This document shows positions 1-7,729 of a stretch of 36,465 bases of DNA, in pieces. Made by a program: the position numbers and the translations under genes. Under the pieces are notes generated by a model, which made no database searches, was not told the origin of the DNA, and saw nothing but the letters and a program-made list of their open reading frames with translations. How positions within the stretch are numbered: position 1 is the stretch's first letter; each line of letters begins with the position of its first letter. The DNA is from VFZS01 sp964353255 (GTDB taxonomy: Bacteria; Acidobacteriota; Terriglobia; Bryobacterales; Bryobacteraceae), in the NCBI GenBank assembly GCA_964353255.1, contig CAYGVJ010000048.1, positions 1-36,465 of the forward strand, in the 5' to 3' direction.

Positions 1-356
1 AAGGTGTCGGCCTCCTGGAAGGCGTCGCTGCCGATGAGCTTGACGGCCACCTGGCCGGTGAGGGCCACCAGGGGAGTGGAGTCCATCATGGCGTTGACCA
101 GGCCGGTGATCAGGTTGGTGGAGCCCGGCCCGGAGGTGGCGCAGCAGACGCCTACTCGCCCGGTGGCCTTCGCGTAACCCTGCGCGGCGAAGGCGGCATT
201 CTGCTCATGCCGCACCAGGACGTGGCGGATGTGGTGATCGTAGAGCGCGTCGTAGAGGGGCAGGGTCACGCCTCCGGGGTAGCCGAAAATGCAGTCCACC
301 CCCTCTCGCGCCAGACACTCCAGCAGCATTCGTGCGCCGCTCATCAAGCTCGACAT
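1..356 (-). CDS. ilvB: Acetolactate synthase large subunit, N-terminal part (runs off the window)
   Basis: This is the first 118 codons of a thiamine-diphosphate enzyme that condenses pyruvate (or pyruvate and 2-ketobutyrate) in the first common step of Val/Leu/Ile synthesis. The translation shows the family landmarks in order: a GVDCIFGYPGG loop, LVRHEQNAAFAAQGYAKATG with the catalytic Glu of RHEQ, TSGPGSTNLITG, then MDSTPLVALTGQV and SDAFQEADT. The start at 356 (ATG) is preceded by a GGAAGGA ribosome site about 7 bases upstream; a second in-frame ATG lies at 344. The gene reads toward the window edge, so most of the enzyme lies outside. It sits behind an attenuator with a branched-chain-rich leader peptide, which fits a biosynthetic rather than a catabolic acetolactate synthase. 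Whether it is ilvB, ilvI or ilvG cannot be told from this part. Confidence 0.93.
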   Translation of the reverse strand, partial: MSSLMSGARMLLECLAREGVDCIFGYPGGVTLPLYDALYDHHIRHVLVRHEQNAAFAAQGYAKATGRVGVCCATSGPGSTNLITGLVNAMMDSTPLVALTGQVAVKLIGSDAFQEADT

Positions 357-381
357 GCGGTTGTCCTTCCTTGAGCCCGCT

Positions 382-404
382 CCGCTCCCTAACGGTCGCG
401 GCTC
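382..404. repeat. Dispersed short repeat, copy 1
   Basis: The core CGCTCCCTAACGGTCGCGGC, with one or two flanking bases on each side, recurs at 17737-17759 with a single A/G difference over 23 bases. Here it lies between the ilv terminator and the ilvB ribosome site; the other copy lies between two phage tail genes. Being intergenic and nearly identical in two unrelated places, it looks like a REP-type dispersed element. Confidence 0.6.
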
Positions 405-414
405 GGTATCGACG

Positions 415-453
415 AAAAAGGCCACCGGCTGGATGGTAACCCCGCCGATGGCC
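415..453 (-). terminator. Attenuator terminator upstream of ilvB
   Basis: On the minus strand, GGCCATCGGC (453-444) pairs with GCCGGTGGCC (429-420): ten base pairs including one G-U, with a 14-base loop. A run of five T (419-415) follows at once. Four A:T pairs can extend the base of the stem. This is a canonical intrinsic terminator placed between the leader peptide and ilvB, so it would stop transcription before the structural gene unless an alternative fold forms. Confidence 0.85.
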
Positions 454-504
454 TTTTGGAAACTCCCTCGGGCCGCTTCAGGCGGGGTCAGCTACAGTGA
501 CCCC
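437..504 (-). promoter_or_regulatory. ilv attenuator: mutually exclusive leader hairpins
   Basis: Three competing pairings are visible on the minus strand. Segments 1 and 2: GGGGTCA (504-498) pairs with TGACCCC (490-484). Segments 2 and 3: TGACCCCGCC (490-481) pairs with GGCGGGGTTA (446-437), ten pairs with one G-U, making an antiterminator. Segments 3 and 4 form the terminator at 453-420. Segment 1 lies within the Gly-Val-Thr-Val codons of the leader peptide. A ribosome stalled on Ile or Val codons would mask segment 1, free segment 2 to pair with segment 3 and so allow read-through into ilvB. The logic is that known from enterobacterial and corynebacterial ilv operons; its operation here is inferred from the sequence. 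Confidence 0.8.
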
Positions 505-591
505 GCTGCTAATGATGATTCCGGTGACTAGGGCCTGCGAGGACGAACACAGGAGGGGCGGAAGCAACGCCGGGAACCGCTGAGGCGACAT
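478..591 (-). CDS. Branched-chain-rich leader peptide of ilvB (37 aa)
   Basis: This small reading frame begins with ATG at 591 and ends with TGA at 480-478, just before the attenuator. Eleven of 37 residues are Leu, Val or Ile, concentrated as ALLPPLL early and LVTGIIISSGVTVA late, the pattern of a regulatory leader peptide that senses charged Leu/Ile/Val tRNAs. An AGGAGG lies 12 bases upstream of the ATG; an in-frame ATG at 612 overlapping that motif would add seven residues. The last codons and stop overlap segments 1 and 2 of the attenuator, as needed for translation-coupled control. The peptide itself probably has no function after synthesis. Confidence 0.8.
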   Translation of the reverse strand: MSPQRFPALLPPLLCSSSQALVTGIIISSGVTVADPA

Positions 592-688
592 CTTCCGGAG
601 CGACCTCCTCATAGAAATAGGGTAACGCACGAAGAAGCCAAATGCAAGGGGCACTAAGCATAAAAATCATTGATGGGGGTATTTCAAG

Positions 689-957
689 GTGGCAGGGATT
701 GGGGCGTCGGCGGGCGGGCTGGCGGCGCTGGAAGCGTTTTTCGCGCACATGCCGGCGGACTCGGGAACGGGGATCGCGCTGGTGCTGGTCCAGCATCTGG
801 ATCCGGATCACAAGAGCATCTTGCGGGACTTGGTTGGGAAATGCACGCAGATGAAGGTGGAAGAGGTGACCGACGGGACGGCGGTGGAGCCGAACCGGGT
901 CTACGTCATACCGCCCAACAAGGACATGGCGCTGCTGCACGGGCGGCTGCACCTGCT
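689..957 (+). pseudogene. CheB methylesterase domain, 5' fragment of a split CheB/CheR-type gene
   Basis: The frame encodes the start of a CheB-type protein-glutamate methylesterase domain: GIGASAGGLAALEAFF with the catalytic-Ser motif GASAGG, then LVLVQHLDPDHKS and NRVYVIPPNKDMALLHGRLHLL. Homology stops abruptly at 957 and resumes at 7730 with the next expected CheB residues. The GTG at 689 comes right at the conserved first strand, and an in-frame stop lies just upstream, so the usual few N-terminal residues appear lost too. The remaining downstream gene parts also carry deletions, so the locus is a pseudogene, not an active chemotaxis-like regulator. Confidence 0.85.
953..957. repeat. CTGCT, left copy flanking the defence island
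   Basis: CTGCT here and at 7725-7729 flank the inserted block. Joining the sequence through one copy reads ...LHGRLHLLSPVAPRGLRLP..., an uninterrupted CheB domain in frame. It may be a 5-bp target-site duplication or the microhomology used in the insertion. Confidence 0.6.
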
Positions 958-1148
958 CACTCAGCCGATCGAGCACCGGCATAGTTGGCGCTCCGCGGCG
1001 CGGAAAGAGCACCCCAGCCAACGGACCGCGACGTACGGAGCGGTCGATTGCAGGCGGCTGTTGACGATACAGACCAGTGGTTGCTCGCCAAGACATTCCT
1101 TGCCAACCCTGTTGTGCGAGCCTTATCAAAGTAGGATCATTACTCTTG

Positions 1149-4100
1149 ATGGACGACATCTTCCAGGCCTATGCGGATGAGGTCGGACGCCTCGCTGCTT
1201 CGGCGACAGCGACGGAGCCCAGCTACTACCCAGCGATCAAGACACTGCTTTCGAAGATGCTCGCCCGTGAGAACCTGCCGTTCGAGGTGCGAACCTCTAC
1301 TAGCGAATCGAGGTCGGGAGGTGGGCACGATCAGCCGGACCTGGCGCTGTACGACGGCGACGGCGACTATCTGGTCGTCTGCGGTGAGGTGAAGCTGCCT
1401 TCGCAAGAGATCGAAGACATTGCCCTCTCGGAAGATCGCAACGACCAGATTGGACGATATCTCGGTCAGACTGGCGTAGTCCTCATCTCGAATGTGCGTG
1501 GCTTCGGCCTACTGACCATCCGTCGTGGCAGCCTGCGTGGAATCACGGTGCCTCCGGCGGACCGCGTCTTGGAACATCTCGTCGAGCTTTGGCCTTCCAC
1601 GTCGGCCATGGAGCAGGGGCGTCGGATTCCGCCCAACGCCATTGAAGAGCTGTACTTGCTCGTCGAAACGGCGGTCACCCGCTATGCACCCATCGCTGAG
1701 CCGGAGTCGCTGGCGAAGATTCTCGCCAGGCAGGCAAAGAGGGCGAAAGCTCAATTGCCGGCGCAGTTCACCCAAGCCGTGAAGGGGTTGGCTGAGGACT
1801 TCGGGAAGGCGCTCGGCGTGACATTCGAAGGTGAAGAGGGACAAGAGTTTTTCCGCTCCTCGTTGATCCAGACGGTCTTCTACGGGTTGTTTGCCGGGTG
1901 GACCCTTTGGCTCCGCTCCGGCTCCCGGGATCCGTTCCGTTGGGAGACCCTCTCCGACCATCTGAAGATCCCTTTCCTTGCCGAACTGTACTACGAGTTC
2001 CAGCATCCTCGTCGGATTCAGGAACTGGGTCTCCGGCCACATTTGGATCTTGCAACCGAGACCCTGCACCGCGTGGATGCGGACGCGTTCTTCCGGCGAT
2101 TTCAGTTGCCGAGCGTGAAGCCGCACCGCGCACCGGAGGCGGGAGGCGAAGCAACGGCCGCTATCCTTTACTTCTACGAACCGTTCCTGGAAGCCTTCGA
2201 TCCCGAATTGAGGAAGACGCTGGGCGTCTGGTACACGCCGCGAGAGGTCGTCCACTATCAAGTGAAGACGGTTGACCGTCTTCTGCGGGAAGAACTCGCC
2301 TGCGAACGAGGCTTCGCCGATGAGAAAGTGGTCGTCCTTGATCCGTGTTGCGGCACGGGAGCGTATCTCATCGAGATCATGAAGTGCGTCGCCGAGCAAC
2401 TGGAGTCAGAAGGCGCAGAGGCCCTCATGGGTGAAGCACTCCTGGATGCAGCGACGCGGAGGCTGATCGGTTTCGAAATCCTGGCGGCCCCCTTTGTCAT
2501 TGCTCAGCTTCAGATGTTCCTGATTCTGTCGGAGCTCGGCGCGAAACCGAGCGCCGATCAGCGCCCCGCCGTGTTCCTTACCAACGCGCTGACGGGCTGG
2601 GATGGACCGGAGCAGATGAAGCTCCACTTCCCTGAGCTTCAGGCTGAGTACGACGCGGCCCAGACAGTGAAACGGGCCGGCAAGATTATCGTGGTCATTG
2701 GCAACCCGCCCTACAACCGCTTCGCTGGCATACCACTGGCGGAGGAGGCGGACCTCGTTGATCACTACAAGGGCATCCGACGTGATGACAAGGGGCGACA
2801 GGTCGGACCGAGCGAACTCTACACCCGATGGGGCATCCGGAAGCAACTGCTTGATGACTTTTACATTCGTTTCTTCCGGCTCGGGGAACGGTGCATCGGC
2901 GAGCGCGCCGAGTACGGGGTGGTCAGCTTCATTTCGAACTATAGCTTCTACACGGGACGCTCTCACCCTATCATGCGTGAGTCGCTCCTGAAATCTTTTG
3001 ACGAGATCTGGATTGACTGCTTGAACGGCGATAAGTACAAGACGGGCAAAGTCATTCCCACAGGCCTGCCCGGCGAGGGCACCACAGATCAGAGCATTTT
3101 CACCACGGAACACGATCCTCGAGGCATCCAGGTTGGAACGGGGATTACCACCCTACTGAAGACGGGTGAGAAGAAGACGCGGCGCCAAACCACCGTAGTC
3201 CATCACCGCAATTACTGGGGCCGTTCGAAAGACAAGCGGTACGCCCTAATCGCCTCACTGAGCATGACCGACTGGTCGGCAGCGAAGACGGTAGCGGCGG
3301 CCCGCCGCCCGGAAGGTCCACGCCCTTTCGAAACATTCGAGCCGTCGGCACAATCGCGCTGGAAGCTGGTGCCCTTCTCGGCGCACGGTGGTTTTGATGA
3401 CTGGCCGGCGCTGGACCAGTTGTTCGTCGCGAAGCTTCAGGGTGTGAACCCGAACCGCGGATTGAACGACAGCATAGTAGACATGGATCGTCAGGCACTG
3501 GTGGACAGGATGCGCGAGTATTTCTCAGACATCTCGCTCGATCAGCTGCGAGAAAGGCATCCCGTCCTCATACAGAACCGAGCCCGGTACGATGCGAGTG
3601 GTGTTCGGAAGAAGCTCAAATCGAGGATCGGGTTCGACGAAAGCAAGATGGTGCCATATGTAGTATTTCCCCTGGACCAGCGGTGGCTCTACTACGAAAC
3701 AGAGGGCAAACTCCTGAACGAGGCCCGCGGCGATCTGTTCAGGAACCTTGACGCGAACGAATTCTTGGTCACCGTTCCGGAGCCACGAAAGCAATCTGAG
3801 ACGAGACCCGTCTTACTGACCACGGCCTTCGACCTGCATCTTCACGATCGAGGATCGGTCGGCTTTCCAGTCGAAGTTGTCGCGGAAACCGCCCCAGCGG
3901 GGGCTCTGTTCACTGTACAGGACCGATCCTGCCAGCGTGAAGCGAACGTCACACCGAGTGCCTGGACCGCTTTGAAGAACGCCTGGGGTCTCAAGGGCGA
4001 CCTAGGCGGACGGGATGCGCGTTGTCTCGCCCGCGCCCTCAGCCGGCTGTGCCTTGCTGTCTGCCACGCTCCCGCCTATCAGGCCGAGCACAGGGATTCG

Positions 4101-4676
4101 CTCGCTCAAGATTGGGCACACGTGCCAATTCCCAAGTCCCGCCAGCTCTTAGATGAGATTGCGTCTGTCGGGGATTTCTTGGCCACGTTGCTCAACCCCG
4201 TTGCCAGTCCGATCAAGGCGATCAGAGACATTCTCGGCGAGGAAGCAAAGCATCTCGCGGTGCCGGGGAAAACCGGTGGTGGCAACGTCAGCGGTGGCGA
4301 TCTCCTGGTCGCATACTCATTCTTCGGTGGGGCACAAGGCGGCTGGCGTCCTCGCGCCGCCGCTCCGCAGGAGCCGACGCATGACGAATGGGGCAGCATC
4401 ACCGGCGACTTATACATCAACGACACCGTTTTCTTCCGCCATGTTCCCGAACGTGTCTGGCGCTACGAGCTTGGGGGCTATGCCGTCATTAAGAAATGGC
4501 TCGGCTACCGGGACCGAGGGCGGCGGCCAGGAGAGCCACTTTCCGTCCAGGAGGTTGCCCATCTGAGGGGGATGGTGCAGCGGCTGGCCGCCGTCCTGCG
4601 GTTACAGCCAACGCTCGACAGCCTTTACGAGCGTGTCTGCCAGGACTGCTTTCTGGCTGAGGAACTGGGTCTCTGA
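1149..4676 (+). CDS. PD-(D/E)XK nuclease-adenine methyltransferase fusion (type IIG/ISP-like restriction-modification enzyme)
   Basis: The 1175-residue protein would be a single-chain restriction-modification enzyme. Near the N-terminus Asp64 (QPDLALY) followed by Glu80-Val-Lys82 (CGEVK) fits a PD-(D/E)XK nuclease site. Methyltransferase motif I is DPCCGTGAYL from Asp398, and motif IV is NPPY at 519-522, typical of N6-adenine methylation. The long C-terminal part ends in VWRYELGGYAVIKKWLGYR and a helical tail, resembling the specificity region of type ISP enzymes such as LlaBIII. Unlike those (about 1600 residues), no helicase motifs lie between nuclease and methyltransferase. I chose the ATG at 1149, in front of MDDIFQAYADEV, over a GTG at 1077 because the extra residues look non-coding. 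Stop and next start are 9 bases apart, so it is probably co-transcribed with the SPARTA genes. Confidence 0.85.
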   Translation: MDDIFQAYADEVGRLAASATATEPSYYPAIKTLLSKMLARENLPFEVRTSTSESRSGGGHDQPDLALYDGDGDYLVVCGEVKLPSQEIEDIALSEDRNDQIGRYLGQTGVVLISNVRGFGLLTIRRGSLRGITVPPADRVLEHLVELWPSTSAMEQGRRIPPNAIEELYLLVETAVTRYAPIAEPESLAKILARQAKRAKAQLPAQFTQAVKGLAEDFGKALGVTFEGEEGQEFFRSSLIQTVFYGLFAGWTLWLRSGSRDPFRWETLSDHLKIPFLAELYYEFQHPRRIQELGLRPHLDLATETLHRVDADAFFRRFQLPSVKPHRAPEAGGEATAAILYFYEPFLEAFDPELRKTLGVWYTPREVVHYQVKTVDRLLREELACERGFADEKVVVLDPCCGTGAYLIEIMKCVAEQLESEGAEALMGEALLDAATRRLIGFEILAAPFVIAQLQMFLILSELGAKPSADQRPAVFLTNALTGWDGPEQMKLHFPELQAEYDAAQTVKRAGKIIVVIGNPPYNRFAGIPLAEEADLVDHYKGIRRDDKGRQVGPSELYTRWGIRKQLLDDFYIRFFRLGERCIGERAEYGVVSFISNYSFYTGRSHPIMRESLLKSFDEIWIDCLNGDKYKTGKVIPTGLPGEGTTDQSIFTTEHDPRGIQVGTGITTLLKTGEKKTRRQTTVVHHRNYWGRSKDKRYALIASLSMTDWSAAKTVAAARRPEGPRPFETFEPSAQSRWKLVPFSAHGGFDDWPALDQLFVAKLQGVNPNRGLNDSIVDMDRQALVDRMREYFSDISLDQLRERHPVLIQNRARYDASGVRKKLKSRIGFDESKMVPYVVFPLDQRWLYYETEGKLLNEARGDLFRNLDANEFLVTVPEPRKQSETRPVLLTTAFDLHLHDRGSVGFPVEVVAETAPAGALFTVQDRSCQREANVTPSAWTALKNAWGLKGDLGGRDARCLARALSRLCLAVCHAPAYQAEHRDSLAQDWAHVPIPKSRQLLDEIASVGDFLATLLNPVASPIKAIRDILGEEAKHLAVPGKTGGGNVSGGDLLVAYSFFGGAQGGWRPRAAAPQEPTHDEWGSITGDLYINDTVFFRHVPERVWRYELGGYAVIKKWLGYRDRGRRPGEPLSVQEVAHLRGMVQRLAAVLRLQPTLDSLYERVCQDCFLAEELGL

Positions 4677-4685
4677 GGAATTGTC

Positions 4686-6092
4686 ATGAAAAGACAGCGG
4701 AAGGACTGGGCGCATCGTCGGGATGAACAAATAGGCAAACAGCCCTCGCGACTGGTTGTTGAACCGCAAGAAATGGCTTACGCACGCGACCACTTGTTCA
4801 TCAGCTACGCGTGGGAAGACAGGGCATTTGCCGACTGGCTATACGCCCGGTTGACCGCAGAAGGGTATCGAGCCTGGATGGACCGCAAGAAACTCTATGG
4901 AGGCGAGCGTTGGACGGAAGAGATTGACATCGCGATTAAACAACGATCCTTCCGTTTCCTCGCACTTCTCTCCCGCTACTCACTGAAAAAGCCGAACCCT
5001 TCGAAAGAGCGCACGATTGCGTTGGCACTGGGGCGCGAGCGGAATGAAAACTTCCTCATACCGCTGAAGATTGACCGCCTTCGCGACACAGAACTCGATT
5101 GGTTGGAAAGCGATGTTACCTACATCTCGTTCGACAGTTGGGCGACCGGTCTGAGGCAACTGCTGAAAAGGCTGGAGACATTGAACACACCCAGACCCCT
5201 GGGTCAAGAAGGAAAGGGTCTGGCGATCCTGCGTTTCCTGCCAGAGAACGTGGTTCTTGACAACCCAGATCGCCTCTACACAAACTGCTTCCGCTTCTCC
5301 GCGGTCCCCGACACCCTCCGGGTTGCCAGGAAGACGGAGGCGTCAGGCGCAGAGGAGCAGGATGCGCTTCCTAGCCTCGTCTATTATCCAGTAGGTGAAA
5401 CCCACATCGCCGCCTTCGAACTCGGCGAAGCGGTAAACCAAGGGGTTCTGGCTGATGCGCTTGATGTCAAGTGGCGCGAAACAGACGCTATTTTCGGCGT
5501 CCCTCCGAGAAACATAGTTGCAAACCTTCTTCGCCAGACGCTCGACCGAGAATTGCTACGACGCGGCCTTGCGCAAGATCCCGACACGAAGGTCACGTTT
5601 TTCCCGGTTGGCCTGATGCCCAACGACAAGCTCCGCTACACGGCAGGCAGCGGTCGCGCCGTACCCGTCAACGCCGTTGGAGTTAAGAAACTTAGGGGAG
5701 AGAAAACCAGATATCATCTTGCACCAGTCTTCCGGGTACGTCAGGACATGGGTGCTGACTTTGTCGCCCAGCTCAAAGTTCGAATCTACCTGACCGATTT
5801 GGATGGAAGTCGCCTCGACCGAGCCAAGGCTTTCGGCCGAAGAAAGGCGCTCACAAGCCACTGGTTCAACCATCAGTGGCTGACCAGATATCTCGCCATA
5901 GCAGAATTCCTCTCGCAAGGCAAGTCAGTGATTGACCTGTGTAAAGAAGCAGCCCTTCGCATGGAATCAGTCGCGATAAACGGCTCCGTGCCACAGCGGA
6001 TTAATGATGAGGCCCTCGAACCACTACGAGAAAGTGTGCCCCCCGAGTACGAGGAAAACTATGAGATGGACGGGGGCGAAGAGAGCTTGTGA
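4686..6092 (+). CDS. TIR-APAZ protein, NADase effector subunit of a SPARTA system
   Basis: This 468-residue protein partners the short Argonaute encoded next. A TIR domain spans about residues 35-165: HLFISYAWED, then GYRAWMDRKKLYGGERWTEEI and FLALLSRYS. Glu108 in PSKERTIAL sits where the NAD-hydrolysing glutamate of SPARTA TIR domains lies; counted from Met30 it is residue 79, close to Glu77 of the studied MapSPARTA protein. The remainder (about 175-450) has the length and position of the APAZ domain, which resembles the Argonaute N/PAZ-linker lobe and binds the Argonaute. In known SPARTA systems guide-directed target DNA detection causes oligomerisation and NAD+ depletion, killing the infected cell. 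The start at 4686 has a GAGGA six bases upstream. The end overlaps the Argonaute start by 4 bases (GTGA), indicating translational coupling. Confidence 0.9.
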   Translation: MKRQRKDWAHRRDEQIGKQPSRLVVEPQEMAYARDHLFISYAWEDRAFADWLYARLTAEGYRAWMDRKKLYGGERWTEEIDIAIKQRSFRFLALLSRYSLKKPNPSKERTIALALGRERNENFLIPLKIDRLRDTELDWLESDVTYISFDSWATGLRQLLKRLETLNTPRPLGQEGKGLAILRFLPENVVLDNPDRLYTNCFRFSAVPDTLRVARKTEASGAEEQDALPSLVYYPVGETHIAAFELGEAVNQGVLADALDVKWRETDAIFGVPPRNIVANLLRQTLDRELLRRGLAQDPDTKVTFFPVGLMPNDKLRYTAGSGRAVPVNAVGVKKLRGEKTRYHLAPVFRVRQDMGADFVAQLKVRIYLTDLDGSRLDRAKAFGRRKALTSHWFNHQWLTRYLAIAEFLSQGKSVIDLCKEAALRMESVAINGSVPQRINDEALEPLRESVPPEYEENYEMDGGEESL

Positions 6093-7648
6093 CCATGGAC
6101 AATGAAGCAGAGACCACGGCCGAAATGCTGCTGCTCTCCGAGCCTGAACTGGAGTTCAACTACGGCCAGCGGCTGCACGATCCTCACGCGGGCCTATCGC
6201 TGTTCGGTCCTTACGACTCGGAAGCCGCATCACACCCGAAGAGCGTCATTTATGGAGTGGTGGGTCCGCCGGGCGGCGTGGATCTGTTCCACAGGTGGTC
6301 AGAGCTCATTCAGGGAGGTATTGTCTACCGCGAGGAACCGAATGCGGGTAAGAGCCGTACGAAACGTGCGGACGAACGGAAGACCTACCTGCTGTGGCCG
6401 CCGTTTCCCGGATTCGAGACTGCCTTTCACGCAACCTGGCCTACTCGCCATGCGGGTAGGTGGGAACTGGACAGGTCGAAGCTGATTGAACTGGCGAGAC
6501 ACAGGGACCCCAATCGTCGGGCGTACGACGTCGTCGGCGAATACTTCGAGCGTATCCGTCAGGCGAGGGAGCGGGACGAGACTTTCCATGTGATGGTTTG
6601 TGTCATCCCAGACGAAGTATGGCTCAACTGCCGTCCGCAATCGCAAGTTCGCGAGGGCGCACATGGCCATGCCCTCTCCGCGAAGGCCGTCGCGATTAGG
6701 CGGCATACGATGTCTCTGTTCGGTGCGGAAGAGGAGTACGACATGTCGGTGGACTTTCGGCGTCAGCTGAAAGCCCGTGCCATGGAGTTTGGGATTCCGA
6801 TTCAGATCGTCCGCGAGTCCACCCTCAGGATTGGCGCCAAGGCTCGTGGCTCAGAGAGGGATTTGACACCTGAATCAGACCGGGCTTGGAATCTCTGGAC
6901 CACCCTCTACTACAAGGCAGGCGGCAAGCCATGGCGTTTGGCCACGGCGAGGCCAGGCGTCTGCTATGTGGGTCTTGCCTTCCGGCGCACGGAGTTCGAC
7001 GAAGATAGCCGCTCCGCATGTTGCGCTGCACAGATGTTCCTCGATACGGGCGACGGTGTCGTCTTCAAGGGTGAGGTCGGAAGGTGGTATTCGCCCGAGA
7101 GAAAGGAATTCCACCTTGAGAAGGCCTCGGCGCGCAGCCTGCTAACCGGGGTCCTCAAGACCTACGCCGAGCAGGGCGGTCAGCCGCTAAAAGAGATCTT
7201 CTTGCACTCCAGGTCATCCATTGACGACGACGAGTTCGAGGGGTACAAGGACGCCTGCCCTGAAGGAGTCAAGCTGGTCGGGGTCCGGGTGAGGCTGGAA
7301 AGCGGTGTTAAGCTGTTTCGGCGCGGGAAATGGCCGGTCCTGCGTGGTACGCTCTGGCGGCTGAGTGATCGTACGGGCTATCTCTGGGCCAGTGGCTTCA
7401 AGCCATCGCTGCTGAGCTACGATGGGTGGGACATACCCAATCCCCTCAGAATCGACGTTCAGCACGGCCACGCCGATCTTGTGCAAGTCGCGAAGGACAT
7501 TCTCGGGCTGACGAAGCTGAATTATAACGCCTGCAAGCTCGGAGATGCGATGCCCGTTACAGTCGGGTTTTCTCATGTCGTGGGCGAAATCCTCGTCTCA
7601 AACCCTACGGTCACGCGTATCAGCCCGAACTTCAAGTTCTATATCTGA
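6089..7648 (+). CDS. Short prokaryotic Argonaute (MID-PIWI), guide-binding subunit of SPARTA
   Basis: The 519-residue length and MID-PIWI-only layout match short Argonautes, which lack N and PAZ domains. In the MID part, QLKARAMEFGIPIQIV contains Lys228 and Gln239, in the position of residues that hold the 5'-phosphate of the guide. The PIWI part starts near residue 280 (KPWRLA). Its first strand reads CYVGLAF, where Ala297 replaces the first catalytic Asp, so target cleavage is not expected. The C-terminal motif LNYNACKLGDAMPVTVGFSH is typical of the PIWI end. Short Argonautes of this type use a guide RNA to sense invading DNA and switch on the attached TIR-APAZ NADase. Translation may begin at GTG 6089 (overlapping the upstream stop) or at ATG 6095. 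The conclusion rests on motifs, domain size and the coupled TIR-APAZ neighbour. Confidence 0.9.
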   Translation: MTMDNEAETTAEMLLLSEPELEFNYGQRLHDPHAGLSLFGPYDSEAASHPKSVIYGVVGPPGGVDLFHRWSELIQGGIVYREEPNAGKSRTKRADERKTYLLWPPFPGFETAFHATWPTRHAGRWELDRSKLIELARHRDPNRRAYDVVGEYFERIRQARERDETFHVMVCVIPDEVWLNCRPQSQVREGAHGHALSAKAVAIRRHTMSLFGAEEEYDMSVDFRRQLKARAMEFGIPIQIVRESTLRIGAKARGSERDLTPESDRAWNLWTTLYYKAGGKPWRLATARPGVCYVGLAFRRTEFDEDSRSACCAAQMFLDTGDGVVFKGEVGRWYSPERKEFHLEKASARSLLTGVLKTYAEQGGQPLKEIFLHSRSSIDDDEFEGYKDACPEGVKLVGVRVRLESGVKLFRRGKWPVLRGTLWRLSDRTGYLWASGFKPSLLSYDGWDIPNPLRIDVQHGHADLVQVAKDILGLTKLNYNACKLGDAMPVTVGFSHVVGEILVSNPTVTRISPNFKFYI

Positions 7649-7724
7649 GGGGGACGATCGGTACGGGCTCAGGCTTCGGGCGCGTGGCACTGATCGGGGG
7701 TGTCGTGGCCACTCGCGTGATTCC

Positions 7725-7729
7725 CTGCT
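7725..7729. repeat. CTGCT, right copy flanking the defence island
   Basis: This is the right partner of 953-957. Downstream bases encode SPVAPRGLRLPIDYFF, the CheB continuation. Confidence 0.6.

Larger units (their letters stand above)
958..7729. mobile_element. Defence island (methyltransferase + SPARTA) inserted in the cheB domain
   Basis: The block of 6772 bases separates two halves of a CheB domain and carries three same-strand genes of one transcription unit. Excising it at the CTGCT repeat shifts the downstream frame by exactly the amount needed to restore CheB. No transposase, integrase or clear terminal inverted repeat was found inside, so the mode of mobility is unknown; the block could be a non-autonomous element or the result of illegitimate recombination. 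By eye its codon use is less extreme in G/C at third positions than the flanking genes, which fits acquisition by transfer. The 191 bases before the first gene (958-1148) show no further gene. Confidence 0.75.

Noticed and set aside
1077..1148. Upstream GTG start for the methyltransferase fusion
   Set aside because: The added residues show no family resemblance and no ribosome site; the ATG at 1149 begins a natural N-terminus.
509..1159. Long minus-strand frame across the cheB fragment
   Set aside because: It is a GC-driven shadow of the CheB frame, with low-complexity Arg/Pro-rich translation; only its region near 478-591, in another frame, encodes a credible leader peptide.
958..7724. Terminal inverted repeats of a transposon around the defence island
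   Set aside because: Only a trivial shared CCGATC was seen near the ends; no transposase is encoded inside.
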